64,000 nt of DNA from Tomocerus qinae. Its lineage: Eukaryota; Arthropoda; Collembola; Entomobryomorpha; Tomoceridae. This document shows positions 44,904-59,127 of this stretch, in pieces. Position 1 is the stretch's first letter. Each line of letters starts with the position of its first letter. The translations under genes and the position numbers were made by a program. Under the pieces are notes generated by a model, which was not told the DNA's origin, searched no databases, and saw only the letters and a program-made list of their open reading frames with translations. The stretch covers positions 89,652,001-89,716,000 of the forward strand of contig CM034546.1 in NCBI GenBank assembly GCA_020055645.1. Direction: 5' to 3'.

Positions 44904-47745
44904 ACAACGAATTTACGTTCTTCCTTTCCTTCCTTGATTGCAATCCAGTTAAATTGAAAAAACATACATACATACGTACGTACATGCAGGAAAACCTGAT
45001 TTTGGATTCTCCTTTTTGTCTGTGTTAGTTACTTATATAGAGTTGGATTCAGTACGGACTCAGTTAATGAATTAGTTTTCCAGTAGGTTGACGGCTAAAG
45101 TGAAAGATTTTCCCTTCCTTCCCTTACATTAAATATATTTAATACGATAAACTTCTTGGTGTGAGTGTTGTCTATGTCTAGATTCTCCTTCCTTCCTTCG
45201 ATTTCTTAACACTTACAACAATATTATGAAGCATATTGTATTTACGAGGATTTTAATATTCTATTCGATTACTTATTATTATATCTATATTACTAGTGTA
45301 TGTTATAACTGTACTACAAGCTACAGATATAATGAATTGATTCTCAAATAATATCGATCGAGTATTTTAAAGACCATAAAAATAGTAGTTGATTGTAGAG
45401 CTAGTTGACTAAAAAATTAAAAACTAACCACTGTTACTGTTATTATTATGATTATGATTACTAAAATACAATTAGGTAGGTAAGTAGGATATACTATAAA
45501 CAACAATACTATAAAACTGTACTGTACTATAACTAACTAACTACGGAAATTAAAAAACTACACATACTTACCTACTTACACTATTTCAAACTGTAATAAC
45601 AATAGCGTTTACGTAGGAAATATACTTGTAAACAGTTGACGAAGGACTATAAGAACAATTTGTTTCTTCTAAGTATTTCTGCTCTTCTCTCTCCCTAATA
45701 ATCATATTAATCCCTATAATAATCATATTATATGAATGTCTATGAATTCCGAACTTGAAATGTCAGTTATATAGACAGAGGATGAATGCAAAATGTTCTT
45801 ATAGCAAAAGATTGTTTCTAAGTATGTTGAAGATTGCGAAACGGCAGAGATGGAAGGAATAATACTACAGTTGATCAAGACAAGTGTATGTACATATACT
45901 AAATACTAATTCTACTAATACTATATACGATGTATGTAGGTATGTATGTATGTTCTATAAAAAGAAATGCATTTGATTATGCTATGATAAATAGAGATAT
46001 TATGTACAGACAGAAAGACGCAAGATTGTAGACAGATACTAAATGAGTGTGAATGAAAAAGATCAGATCAGATCAAGACAATTCTTCTCAGTCAAGCAAG
46101 ACAAGACAGATCATTACATTAAAAAGAAATGTTGAATTATTATTAGAATATTAAAATATTATACGTACATATTTAACGAACTAAACTACTATGAAAACAT
46201 TTTGTGTAGATGAATTCTATTGTGACATTTCTTTTCAAGCACAAAGCAAATTGAGATTATTTGAAAAACTCAAGATGATTGTGATAATTTTTATTTTCTT
46301 TGTGTGTAGTCTTTTTGACAATAAACTATTCGTTTTGAAATGCGTTTAATTTAAAAGCCTTAACTACATTACAACACTTTGTGAATTTCTTTACTTATCC
46401 AGTAGTGCAATTCCAGTTATTTCTTCTCCGTCTTCTTCTTCGGCTACATAGTATACGTATTATGGCTTGGCTTGGCACTTAGTAAGCTGCTAGGTTAGTT
46501 TTTATTGATTGTGGTTTCATTCGAAAGTATTTGCTAGGTTAGTTTAATATTTGCATAATTTGTGTGTAGTTAGATTTATTTAAGCTTTTACATGTGTGTT
46601 AGTTAATCCTTGTGTTCTCAAATTGTGTCCGTGTATATCTCAGTAACTATTTCTAATAGAATTTGTTAACAGTAATTATGTTCTAGTAGATATAATAATT
46701 GATACTTGTTGTGGGTATCTCTGGAATTAAATGTATATCACTATCTTTACTCTACATAAAGATAAAGTGGGGCATGCGCAAGGGATTCTTTCACATTCTT
46801 GAATAAATGTTTGTATCTATGTCCGTAATATTTTGTAATTAATGAGTAAAGGTAATATTTTGCAATTAATGAGCAAAGCCTAGACTACTGAGTCCAATCA
46901 ACGGTCTATGAAATTCGGGCCAATGCGCAGTCGCTAGAAATTTACTGATTGCAACATTTTCTAGCACACTTTGTGTGCTAGGATTCAACTAGTATTGTAT
47001 ATAATTGTTTGTTTTTGTGGAAGTGTATTTTTATTGCGTTTCGTTCACAATTATTTAAAATTAAGTGAGTGTCGATGTATACTTTGCCTTACTCACAGGA
47101 CAGGGTGTATTATTAGTTAATGATATAATTGTTACATTTAGAGTGTTAGGTACATATATATACTTCTATTCTGTATTAACCCTCATCTCACCTCACCCTC
47201 ACCTGATCTATACCTAACAGTATGCAGTAAATGCAGTCTAAGATAAAGTATCATATTTAGTATACCATAGTATTATACGTAATATGCAACTAGTCAAATG
47301 AGATCTTCTGTGTAAACATAACATATTTACCTATTCTTTTTGTGCTCCTTCTTTTTCTGTGTCTGTAATGTTAACTTTATTCCCTTTTCATATATTAAGC
47401 ACGATTATAATTACTATAATAATCAAAATTAGAGCTAGAACAGCATATTTTCCTCGGTTGTTCTTCTTGCACACCTGTTTAATCATTAAAGTTTCATTTT
47501 TTCAATATTTACCATTTTCAAATTCATTTTTGCATTAATATATCTTAGAATGTTTTTGCATTTGTTTTAAACATACTAAGTATAGTTAACATTACTTTGC
47601 TTTTAATAACAAATTTTCAATTTATATGCATTGAAAACAAGCTTGCATTTTTTTCGCTAAGTTTTCAATAAACATGTGAAAAGAAAAATATCAAGAAAAT
47701 TTATTCTTTTAAAAAGTGAATGGATTTAAATACTGATGAACTTAC
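44904..47745. other. Synaptotagmin 3' flank / probable long 3' UTR
   Basis: AT-rich sequence with many short tandem runs (TATG near 45935, GATCA near 46060, CATA/CGTA near 44965). AATAAA-type signals occur, for example near 46319. A long 3' UTR is common for synaptotagmin 1, but the end cannot be fixed. No reading frame was recognised; the last exon of the scramblase on the minus strand may lie near 47.6 kb. Confidence 0.4.
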
Positions 47746-49156
47746 AATGAAAGCAACGCCAGCGAAAACCACCGCCTTATCTTCACTACACAAATTATCG
47801 TCTTTGAATTGCAAAACCAATTTGTTGGAGTTCATCTTCTTCAAATTTCCCGTTTCTTTCTCCCCAGTAAAAATCTATCACAAATGTATATCACAGAGTC
47901 ACAGCCAACAGCACTCGTGGTGCTTTCTCCTTTCTCTCTTATGACAACTCCATAAGAAACTTTTCCCAACTGTCACCACGCTAAAATTTCGTTCGCGTTA
48001 ATTAAAATTCTGGCGAGACAATGAAAGTTTCGCATGGAATTATCATAAGAATAGAAGGGGCTGTACCATTTTCTATTTTAATCACAAATTGAGAAATGGG
48101 AAAAGGATGAATAGACCAAACCTGATATGAAAATGCATCGTGGTAGCAAAAGGACTCTCCTTGCACAAAAGTAAACAGCAGGTCTTTGTTCACATTGTAA
48201 ATATCAAAACGGTTTGGTTTACAAAGCGGCGACGCTACATTTTCAATTGTGGCTCGTTCGACACTCACCGGACAACTGATCATCATTCCGGCAGGCTACA
48301 AAACCGATAAAACGCGGGATAGAACAATGGAAGAAAGTCCATGAAAAATAATGGACCCTTATGGTAACTTTCAGCAAAAGTTGGTACAGATACAGAATAT
48401 TATGTGAAAACTTCAAGAATGAAAACTAAACGAAGTTTGACTACTTAAATTTAAGAGATTTTAGTATTGCACTAAAATAACATGTACCAAAAAATACATG
48501 GTATGGTAAGCTCGAATATATAAAACACTTTTTTCAGCCACAATACAAATAATTGAGCAGCTTAAAACCATGAGAAAGCAATAACATTTTTCTTAAATTA
48601 ATAAAATCGCAAATAAAATACAAAATCCTAAAGAAAACAATCGAAATTAAATATTTACTAAAGAATATTAAACTCAGAAAAACGCTTACATGCAACAGAA
48701 AATGGCGCGAAATCCATGAAAAAATAGTCGTTGAGTGAAAGTTATTGAAAACTCTGAAAAACAGTTTCTACGAGCATGCCATTAAATATTTTGTGTGGGA
48801 AACCTTACATGATCAAATTGGATATTGGCAACCTCGGCTCTGGAAGGACTTTCTAACAGAGAAATCACTGGTAAGAATTTCTGTCCAATCAGGAGCAACT
48901 GCTCGTAATCGTGTTTGACAAGAATTTCGAAAGCACTGGCTTGTTCTGAAAAAAGATAAAGATGTAAATGAATTTTAAATAGCCCTCACTTTCCTGATAA
49001 GAGATGAAGTGTAAGAGATAATTGATAGAAAATGAAAAAGCGTGGTATATAATAGGTACTTGGTTTGAGATTGAAGAAGAACTGGTTGTGGTGCTGCATG
49101 AGGCTGAGTCCTCCTGGATAAGTGACCTCGCCCATCTGCTCTTCTTCGCCGTCCAT
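47746..49156 (-). CDS. Divergent phospholipid scramblase (partial model)
   Basis: Exons 49156-49060, 48945-48809, 48295-48020 and 47874-47746 join in phase. The order of motifs follows PLSCR proteins: GGLSLMQHHNQ (the PPGLEYL-like start), FEILVKHDYEQLLLIGQKF (first beta strands), KPNRFDIYNVNKDLLFTF (the KFxIxNxxxxxVLKI strand), and a C-terminal hydrophobic helix AVVFAGVAFI preceded by LQFKDDNLCSED, as in the [24 protein letters not shown] end of vertebrate PLSCRs. The cysteine-rich palmitoylation stretch is not evident. The donor after 48020 (GTCTCG) is weak. An upstream proline-containing exon and the final residues after 47746 are missing. The family moves lipids between membrane leaflets or acts as a signalling adaptor; the call is inference from topology. 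Confidence 0.6.
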
Positions 49157-49239
49157 GGTGGGTGTCACGGTCGGAAGGTTTTGGACAGAAGACTGGTGAC
49201 AAAGAGAAGACACGAATCAAGAAGAGATAATGTTGATTG

Positions 49240-52200
49240 AGGTGAGGAGGAGAGCATCTGAATTAGTAAGCTGTATTGATTAGCATCGCTGCCAGCCTTT
49301 GCCGCTTTTCTCGCTCCGTTCTCCTCTCGCTCTCCACTCCAACTCACCCAAGTTTCTCTTTTCACCACGGATTTCCAAAGCTAAACTCCTCAAGCCTCAC
49401 TTTCACTCAACTTCTCCAGCACCAACTCTATGCTCAACGACTCGTCCTGCCTGCCATTCTAGTTCTGAGTAAGTAAGTAAATAGCACACAGAAAACAGCT
49501 TTCACGATTACTACACCTACTAGGTGCACACACATATCCATCCCAAGGAACCAAACATTCCCCTTTTCTATCTATACGTAATAGTCTCGAGATGGATAAA
49601 CATATTTCTACGAATGCTCCTCTCCCCCCAAACTCCCTTTGCCTTCTTTTACTTCCCTGTATTTTGATGGAGAAAGCTTTCTCAAAAATCCATCTAAAAC
49701 AAATGAGTTTTCATTCCGTCTTTATTTTATTTCTCTATTATGCAAAACGTTTCATCAGAAAATAATCTTTGTTCCTTCATTGGTTTTTTATTTCCAATTT
49801 ATTTTCTTTCTCTCCTATGCTTATTGTAAAAACAATTTCAGAATCTATCTAGTTACTATTTTTCACTTCCAATTTATGTATAATTCATCTACGCAATTTA
49901 TTTTTCTTGTTTTATAACCGTTTGTAAAGAAATGAATCTGAATTACTGTAACTAGAGATGACTTTTGCATTAAAAGCAAAATTTACAAGCAAAAGGGGCA
50001 CTGACAGACTTTCTCTTGCTTTATGTGGAGTACGTATTGCATTATGAATACTATAGTATCCGCTTTATAAAGATCAAAAAAGTTGTGATGTCATTTTGGG
50101 AAAATCCGATTTGCTCCTCTGTTCCGTTTTTTGGTTGTAAAGAAAGTCACGAATTGAGTCTGCTGACGAGCGAGATTTGATGCATGCCACGCTGTGATGG
50201 GATTAAATGTTGGTAAGAAATCGCAGATTACCTTATAGTGTGAAGTGAAAGTAATAATGAAATTTTCATTGTGCATTTGCATGTAAAAAGGGAAAGTGTT
50301 AAAAGATTCTTTTATAAAGAGTCAAAAGACATTTGAGAAGAATTCCATTGCCCACCCGTGACAATGCCGCATTTTGTGAAAAAGGGATTGTGATTTGATT
50401 CCCTGGTGCATGTATGAGATGTGAATAGGCATTCCCTTTCTGCTGAGCCGAGTATCATTTCATTATGTAGCCTTTGTATACAATCGCTGCAATGAATACA
50501 CATACCCACTCCACTATTACAGCTACTCCTCTTACTCCACTATTCTCGGGTAACTACTCACATTCTTCATGGGCGTAGCCATTTACAGTGATATTGAGGG
50601 CCGTCTCTACGTGCGCACAATAATATTAATAATAAAATTCTAAAATACATAATGGTCCTGAAATTAACAAATCCGAAGAAATGAATGCTGACAGGAGTAT
50701 TTGTGTGTACCAACCAGTTTTGTGTATATTTCCACCGACAAAAAATAGTTTATCCGTACAGTGATTATAATTATTCTAAAGATAAAGTTTTTTGAGTCTC
50801 TTCTGGTTTAAAAGGTTTAAAACGAATTAGATGCAAATGAAAAAGTTATGGTGTATCCTTCCAGTCGGTTAACTCAGCATGACAAACTAGATTCTTTGTA
50901 AAGTTTTTTGATAACCTCCTCGCTGTCAAACGACATCCTTCCTCCAACTCCCTAAACAGATTTTGAAATGGGAGAAAGCACAAAATAGTTAGGTTATTAT
51001 GATATAGTAACTGCAATAAAGAATAAGTATGAGAAATAGGAAGGAAAAAGTTTTTGTGGAGTATTATGGAAAATAGGTACGTCCCTGGCGATACTTGGCC
51101 TTGCTACATACAAGCCATTAGTAGGGACGGGTCGGAACAAGTCCAAGTATGTATATTATAGTGTAATACAACAGGAAAGAGAGTAGGAATTGATATGGTA
51201 TTGCACTTACATGGTGGATGACTATTCCTCTGACTATACGAGGACGTAAAAGAGAAGGTAAAGCTTTCCTTTATTGATTTATCGATCTCCAGTTATTTTA
51301 TAATGCAGGTCATCTTTCACTCACACGGAATAGGTACAGCATTTTCAACTTTCTTTTCCCTGCCTATTCCCTCATTTAATTTACTTTCCCCACAGAAATG
51401 TCCTAATTGCTGGCTTTACCAATCCCATTCAATATTTATACGCTCTCCCCGGCCAAAAACCACAACCACCTATGCATATTTATTTCACCAACACTTTATT
51501 TTTAGATAAATATTTACTCAGCACGTACACCCATATCATTATATAGTAGTAGAATGCAATTTCATCCATTGCTCTTTCTCGGCTCTCCTTCCACACGAGT
51601 AGACTAGGGGAGTGAATCACATCTCTGGGTCATTAAGCCTTTTGGCTGGAGGCGGAGAGATCTCTGTGTGAATGAGCGAGTGCAAATAAGAGAGCTATAA
51701 AGAACAGAGATGAAAATAAAAGGTTCTCTAATTAATGATCTCTGAACAGAAGCTCCCTCCGAGCTAGACAAGCCTTACTCCGCTCATTACTTCACTTTTG
51801 AGATCTCTCTCCTCATCTACTACCTCTCCGAGCTCATTATGTCAATCAATCTGAGTTTACGACGGAGAAGACCTGTAATTTAATCACAAACAACATCTCC
51901 GGCATTACTCAAATAATTAAATTGCTTCGTCCTCAGCAGCGACGTAGTCCGCGATGGTGCAACCCGAAAACCTTCAATATGTCAAAGGAATGACGCAACT
52001 ACGAATGTAAATCTTATGTAAATACTTTTTTCAACCCAGCAATAAAGTAAACTTCAATGCCGAGAAAAAGAGAAAGCCTCTACATCTTTCTATCCTTTTT
52101 CGACTAGAAGGTTGTCATTTTTCTACTCTTATCGTCTGCTCTAGATTATTTACATTTAGCAAGAGAAAGTAGGTTAATAGGGAATGTAGATAGCTTAAAA

Positions 52201-54400
52201 ACTAATTAACTAATTACTTCAACCGAAGGCTAACCTTTTAATTAAACCTATGTAGACATAATAATAATATTATTACCTATACCATCCATTAAAGATACGA
52301 AATATTATTTGAAGACACTTTACTTGGCAGAGAGATATTCTACGAGATGGGAGCCACGTAAACATGAAATGCTGTGTTTGATATTCACTTGGATGATCTT
52401 TAACAACTTTGCCATTCTGTACATACGTTTGAAGAATATTTCTACGGCTTTTTGAAGTGATCAGTATTTCGAGTTTTATAGCGAGTGGTTCATTAATTCT
52501 ACATCTACAAAGTCTGTCATTATAGTCATTGGCTCATATAAATATTTGTCTTTTGTCTATATAGTTTACTTAACTTGTTTTGATTCATCTCAAGAGATGT
52601 TTCATCATCGATCCTTGTTCAACACATGCCACTTGCTTGGCTAATGCCGGGGGATCTGGGGAGGCAGTGTTTCGATTTAGTAGTATGGAAATAATACAAC
52701 CTTGACATTTACTCCACAATGGGATTATTCTTCCGAATATAATCCACTTGAGATTTGTCGATTTTATTGTACATAGTTTTCCCATGCTATTTTTAAGAGA
52801 ATGCAAATGAAGAAAAACAAGCTGAATTTTACTGATATCCATTGCAGTCCAATTCATTGCTATATTCATAGTTTAAAAACTCAATTTCAAGATTCAATTT
52901 CAACGACGATTGGAATACTTCTACAGAATTGGACAAGCGTAAGATTAAGGTTAAGTGGGAACCCTGTGTAATGATGTGGGTCGTGACAGTCGCGAGTCGT
53001 GTCGTGGGTAATAGAGCCCAAGATGAAATGTTATAGGTGAACACGACGTCGCAAATTTCCTGCAATGTAGCATCCTTTTCCGTTGTGTGCTTGGAGATGA
53101 GACTTTTGCGGAGACAGAGCAGAGATCAGCGAGCGCCGTAAGTGTACAGAATGATTGAGATGCCTGGAAACTGGAGAGGAGGAGAAGGGAAACAGAAGCA
53201 GTCCGGAATGCCAATCTCTCTGTGAAATCTGAGACTGCAGAATTACTGTAGATAGAGGACCTACCGAGAGCACTTTACGCAAACAATCGTAGAACATACT
53301 GAATATTTAATATTTTCAGAGATCGATAATAGCCTTTAAACAGTCCTTCACAACCCCTCACTGGAGTCCCTCTCTAAGCATGTTAATTTAATAAATTGCA
53401 TCTACATTCCACCTACGTTAACCTTTCATTCAGACTGTCAAGTGTGTCAAGTTGCATCAATGTTGACAAAACACTCATTTTCTATGATGTCTCTGGATCA
53501 GTTTTAATTTTCCAACTTAAAATGGCAAACACAAAATAAAAAGCAACATGCTGAAACATTGAAAGCAAAACAATAAAATTTAATGTAAACCCAATTAACA
53601 AACATCAAAATATAAGAAAATCCATAGAATATACCTTTCCCAAATTTTTAGCTTTTAAACTGAACGCTCGGTTTTTTAAACATATATAAACGATGAATGA
53701 TAAAATAGAATAGTTTTTCCAACTAGACACAATACACCCGAAATAAAAAAGCAGCATGCTCAATAACATTGAAAGCAAAGCAAGAAAATGTAATAGGTAT
53801 GACATACACATTACGTTTGTAATATCTAAATGGTAAGCATCAAAAAATCTGTCAACCAAAAAGAAAAAAATTAATTATTTCCCGGATTCTAATTAGTTAG
53901 CGTTTAAAACTAATTCTATTGTGATACAATATTATTACGGTAAAACAAAATTGCACTCCAAGAGAAATTGCACACAATATCATTAAAAAGGGTAAAGATG
54001 TTATAAGTAGTGCATCGTATTGTGTATAGCTTCTCCATGAAAATGTCCTCACTTCCATAAACTGATACTGGGTTTAAGTTTACAAGGAGAAAGTCATTAG
54101 ATTAAACAAATCTGCGTATATCGTACTGTTCTTCACTGGAAAATATGAAGACTGTCTGAGTATTTAAAGGCAGCATGCACGGGTATCTGGATTTTCTGAA
54201 GACATAAATGCGGAAAAATAAATTCGATTGAAAATTCAAGAAAAGGGTCCAGAGATTGGAGATGTAGATAATGACAAAATACTGTTAGACGGAATACGCC
54301 TGAGTCCGTGGAACGTTTCCAGAGAACATCTTAATTTACTACAAACAATTTATTGTCAGGTTTAATTAAATATACAACTAGATTAAAAGAAATTGTGAAA
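49240..54400. other. Long intergenic interval, no gene seen
   Basis: About 5 kb of AT-rich DNA with small open frames lacking family resemblance. A GA/CT-rich stretch at 51570-51850 (repeated AGAGATCTCT and CTCATTA motifs) could be regulatory. Upstream exons of the scramblase gene may lie within the first part. Confidence 0.4.
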
Positions 54401-54406
54401 TTATAT

Positions 54407-57400
54407 TTAAAGTAAAAATTTAAAAGCGATATAAACTTTCAAAATGATTAAGGCAAAAATATTAACTCCGGGAAGTGCACTTCCACTAGAATATCCCAAT
54501 TTGCGCAACTGGCAAATACGATTCGAGGGTGATTCGTATTCTTTAAACTTGGGATAGGGAAGCAAATAATCCTGAGAAAAATAATCAATAATGTTAAATA
54601 TTTAAGAGAAAGTCTCGATCAATGAAAAATTGATTAGTTTTCATAAAAGAGGTACAATGTACAATATCGGTTTACCTTGAGAGGCACCCTTGCAAAACTG
54701 TGACCCGTACAAAGTGACAACTGATCTCCATCGTTCCATTGTTTCTCAACTTTCTTAATGAGAGCTCCGTCTTGATCGGCCCATTTAAGACTATTGACGT
54801 ACTCCCTAACGGTAACATTATGGTCGAACACAGGATCTGCCACATTTATCAAGTCAAATAAATATGCTGGACCTCCAGGATGGTTTTTGAGGATATACGC
54901 ATCATCTCCAGGATCATACAATTGGTTGTCCCTATTTAACGAAAATCAACATAACGCACATTCAACATAATGCAGTGACTGCAGACATAATATTAGTCAC
55001 ACTTTTCCATGTGTGTTCAGCATTTTCGCTTCAAAATGACTTTTAGAAACTTTTTATGTACATGAGTTAAATAATTGTAGAAAATTGTCTTACATAGGTT
55101 TATAAGGCAATTGGACTTCGTCGAGAGCAGATTGGCCAACAACCTTATGAATACCGAGAGTGTGGAAGAAATTATTAAATTCCGGTTGTGTGGAGCAAGC
55201 GGCTAGCTTAATCCGAGGGTAGTAATGAATATAGCCTTGACACATTTCATCACGTGTACTTGTCCCTCCCTGAAAACAATTCGGTTGGCTTTGATCAATC
55301 AACTTCAACAATTTATTAACACTATCCAAGTTTCCGATATTAAATGGGGATATATTGGAAAACATCATAATCATAATAGTACTATAATCCTTGACTCTTT
55401 CTCGGAAACCCGATATTAAAACAATGCAATTCTCTTGGACTAAGTATTCACAATTTTAATTACGCTGTAGTCGTGTAGTCGTCAAGTTTCGGATATTAAA
55501 AAACATTGAGAAAAAATCATAAGAATAACATGACAATAAAATTGTATTTTTTCTGGGAAATCAGATATCACTTTCGAAAGGTTTTACAGAAAATAATGAA
55601 GACCTTCCAAAGATAATAGATACAGATTCGCGAAAGGAATTCCAATGATGATTGGTCTTTAAATTACAGTTTCAAGCTGAAAGTTAACGAATTATTGAAT
55701 CCATTTGGAATGGAAGTAGTGAACATTTAATTTAAAAGTCGGAAACCAATTATTATGTGGCAGTAGTGGAGTAATTAGATAAATCTTTGAACGAATCTTT
55801 AATTACATAGATTATTACGCCTAGTGCATAAATCAAGTTTAAGAGTAATAATTTTACGTACGTAGGTAATCTGATTCCGGTTACTCGTGTTGTATAAACA
55901 TTCCGTAAGAACAATATCTCCTGGTAGAATTTTTCGTGGTGGAGAGACAATACGGCTTTGTTGATAATTGAAGTCGTAATGAAGGTCCTATAAGAAGTCA
56001 TAAAAAGACAACAATGTCAGCCAGTGAATTACAGCATAAATAAACTATGACAATGGTAAATTAAAAACCTGAGCAATCGGAGGCAATTCCTCTCCATTTC
56101 GAATGTGGCGAATGACTAATGCCTTAGCAGCTAGATGGGCATGGAGAGTTGCGTGCGTCACAGTAATTCCTTCGGGTGGTAGGGCCTTCAAATTGTTTTC
56201 ATTGTTATATCAGGTACCATTATAAAAAGTTAAAGAGGTAATTATCAATAAGGATTGTAAATTTGAGTAGATTCTCGCTTTATAGCTCTTTATCTAAATC
56301 ATTAGGCAGTTATTATACTCTATTATATTGTGTCGCAAAAAGTCATTTCTAGAGTGGTAAACAACATTCGAGAGCATTTCTCATGCAAATCGCATTAAAA
56401 GAGAAACCAACAAAGCAGATTATCATCACTGAGGTTAGCAAGGAATATAACCACATAACGTTTTCCTCGCCCGGTTTCTTTTACAAAGAAAATTGAAAAG
56501 CATAATTAATTTTTTAATAATTTAAATCTAAATGTTTGTCGTTGTGTCCCATACACACACGACAGTTTAAAAAGGGATTTTTAATTAAAACACAGGTATT
56601 AAATAATTAATTGTTTAGAAACAAACATAGCCTTCGTGCTTAAAGTAAGTATCATCAGTTATCATTATTTTATATGCATTATTGTATATCTACAGTTAAG
56701 TATGGCCCACATATTATGTGCATTAACATAATTAATTAGATGTTTAGAAACAAACATTTCGTGTTTAAAGCACGTTATATAGAATTTTTGTCATTATATC
56801 AGCTGTTGTTTGTTGCCTGTCCATTGTACATTTTCTTAGTTATAATTTTACCTGCTGCGTGCACTCTGATGTACAAAAAGCAAAATTTTTAAATTGCTCA
56901 GCTCTGGGTGGAATCATGTGCAATTGACCGAATCGGGAATGAATAGTCACAGTCGCGGCGTCGTTTGGCCTGACCTGACGAACAAAAATAATATAACATT
57001 AAATTAAGATTTATTTTTATTTATTTACACCATAACATAGATTTATACCTTGTCAGTCACAAATAAGCGGACACCAGAACTATCTTCGACTGAAATTCAA
57101 AAGAGTTTCTGCATTAGCATATCCGGAATGAAAAATGCATAGGAATAATAAGCATTGACAGAATGCTTTAAGGTCGTTATATAAGTAATATTGCATTAAA
57201 AGTGTGTCCACATTGTCCCCCATTTTCCATTAAATGGCATGTTATGTAGTAGTGGATAGAAAGGAAGACAATGGAAAGAAATACACAAACAATTGACAAA
57301 GAAAGCCATAATAGTATTTATAAAGAGTCCCAAATCAGAAATAGGCATACATGTGCGTTTCTTAGGGTTATCATAGTGGATCTCCAGCATGAAGTAAGTT

Positions 57401-59127
57401 GTTCCGTTATGCTCTTCTCCCATGGGAATCCCGACGTTTTCTGGAAGCATCAATCCTAACCCAAAAAACGTAATAAATACATGGCCTGACATAATGATGA
57501 ATTTACAATGTGGAAGAATGATTGGGTTTTAATTAAGTTTTAAATGCCTTCAGCTCCAGCAACCCAAACAAACGGAACGGTAATACAATATTGTGCCCAT
57601 TCGGGGGGCATATTTCTTGTGTAGCAATATCCACCGGGATGGCTGATGTATTTGTCAAACACATTTTCACTGCTGCCATGCGAAGGAGGGACGCTGCACT
57701 CGAAGAAGTTTATATGATGCACGTTGTCCTTATTCGCGTCTTCGATGAGAGTTCGGAACTGAAAACATCATTAATGAAAAATGACTTCAACCTACATCCC
57801 TTAATAATACTACTAAAAAGGTTTTGATTCCATATAACAAAGCTAAGCTTCTGTTCAACTTACCCCAATTATTTGATGTTTTCTTTCGATCTCGGGCACT
57901 TTGATTATTTTACAGAAGTAGACAGTATCTTCGCTTGGAATATGGATTTTGTCCATCCTCACGTCCCAATACTTCACCTGAGGGTCAGGCGGATTCTTAT
58001 TGTCAGGGAATTCAAACAAATGGGTAGGAACTTTCAAGAAGACACTACGCACTCCACGGAAAGAGTCGTGATAAGCAGGCTGGAATAAATCCTCGTTTGT
58101 TCGAGGGTCGTATTCTCCATAGGCCCAAATTAATCTCACCGTGTCTTCCTGCAACAACAAACAAAATCACTCCCTCCACTAAATGGATACGAATAAGATT
58201 GGTCTGCATTGGAATTGGAGTGACATAATGCACTCAGGTGCTTACGGTAATCTCGAAGTCATGCTTGGAATCGCAGGTGTTCCACGCTCTTCTAAATCGT
58301 AAAGTTGTTCCACTTTCAGTTTGGATGGCTTTCAGTAGCTCGAAATCATTCGATGCATCCTCCAGAGGAACAGAATTTCCAACTGCATACAAATCCTTTA
58401 AAACCGTATCCAAGAATGATATTATTGACATGAAACAGATTGCGTTGTGAGCAAAATCATTGGCTTTTATTACTCAGGTAGAAACAAAAACTTCTAGTAG
58501 GTGCAATAAGCAACCACAGTTGAATAAAAAACTAAGCCTATGTATCTCTTTCTCAGATTTTGATAGAATGTGCGATTCATATATTCAACCCATACACTCT
58601 CATCAAGGGACAAACTGGCTCTAATCTAACACTGGTCATGATTTTCTTTTTGATTTTCTCTACGCAACCTGAAAATGAGACAGTTTGTAGTAGGCGTCCC
58701 TAAAAAGCTATCCCTCTTGTCGTAGGGAAATACAAAATCTTTCAAAACCTTTAAAACATTAGAGATACAAATAATAGGCCACGATGGCTCGGGTTAAACT
58801 GATTGTCTAGATTTAGCCAAGTTTAAAATGTAAGAAATACCGGACCTTGTAGAAAGCATTTCCAGATGTATCCACCCAGCCCATGAAGATGTCACTGCCC
58901 GTCATTCCCCCATTCGGAGAAAAGCCTATAGAGACGTATCCTCTGGTGGGGGCACTGATTTGCATGATTAGATGTTCGGGGTCCTCATTGTTCCACTTAA
59001 CATTGAATCCCTCCCCCAGCATCATGTCCCGAGTCCACACAATGTCACTCTCGTCATCAGTCGGGTCACCGCCCACACTGCCACATAATAAACCGCAAAG
59101 GCTCAAAAGAATGATGCCCCGGTTCAT
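54407..59127 (-). CDS. DBH-like copper monooxygenase (MOXD1 family)
   Basis: Twelve exons join in phase: 59127-58846, 58395-58246, 58148-57864, 57758-57548, 57455-57351, 57089-57049, 56974-56852, 56185-56069, 55987-55862, 55269-55094, 54931-54676 and 54571-54407, giving 678 aa. A signal peptide (IILLSLCGLLCGSVGG) is followed by a DOMON domain (GYVSIGFSPNGGMTGSDIFMGW, ending in RLIWAYG). The N-terminal copper domain has the HHINFFEC motif and a CYTRNMPPEW segment. MLEIHYDN, the second copper domain with THATLHAHLAAKALVIRHIRNG, and LHYDFNYQQ with TRDEMCQGYIHYYP follow in family order. The C-terminus is hydrophobic (GVNIFALIILKVYIAF), a possible membrane or GPI anchor. The protein is predicted in the secretory pathway; its substrate is unknown. 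Intron 4 starts with GC. Confidence 0.93.
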
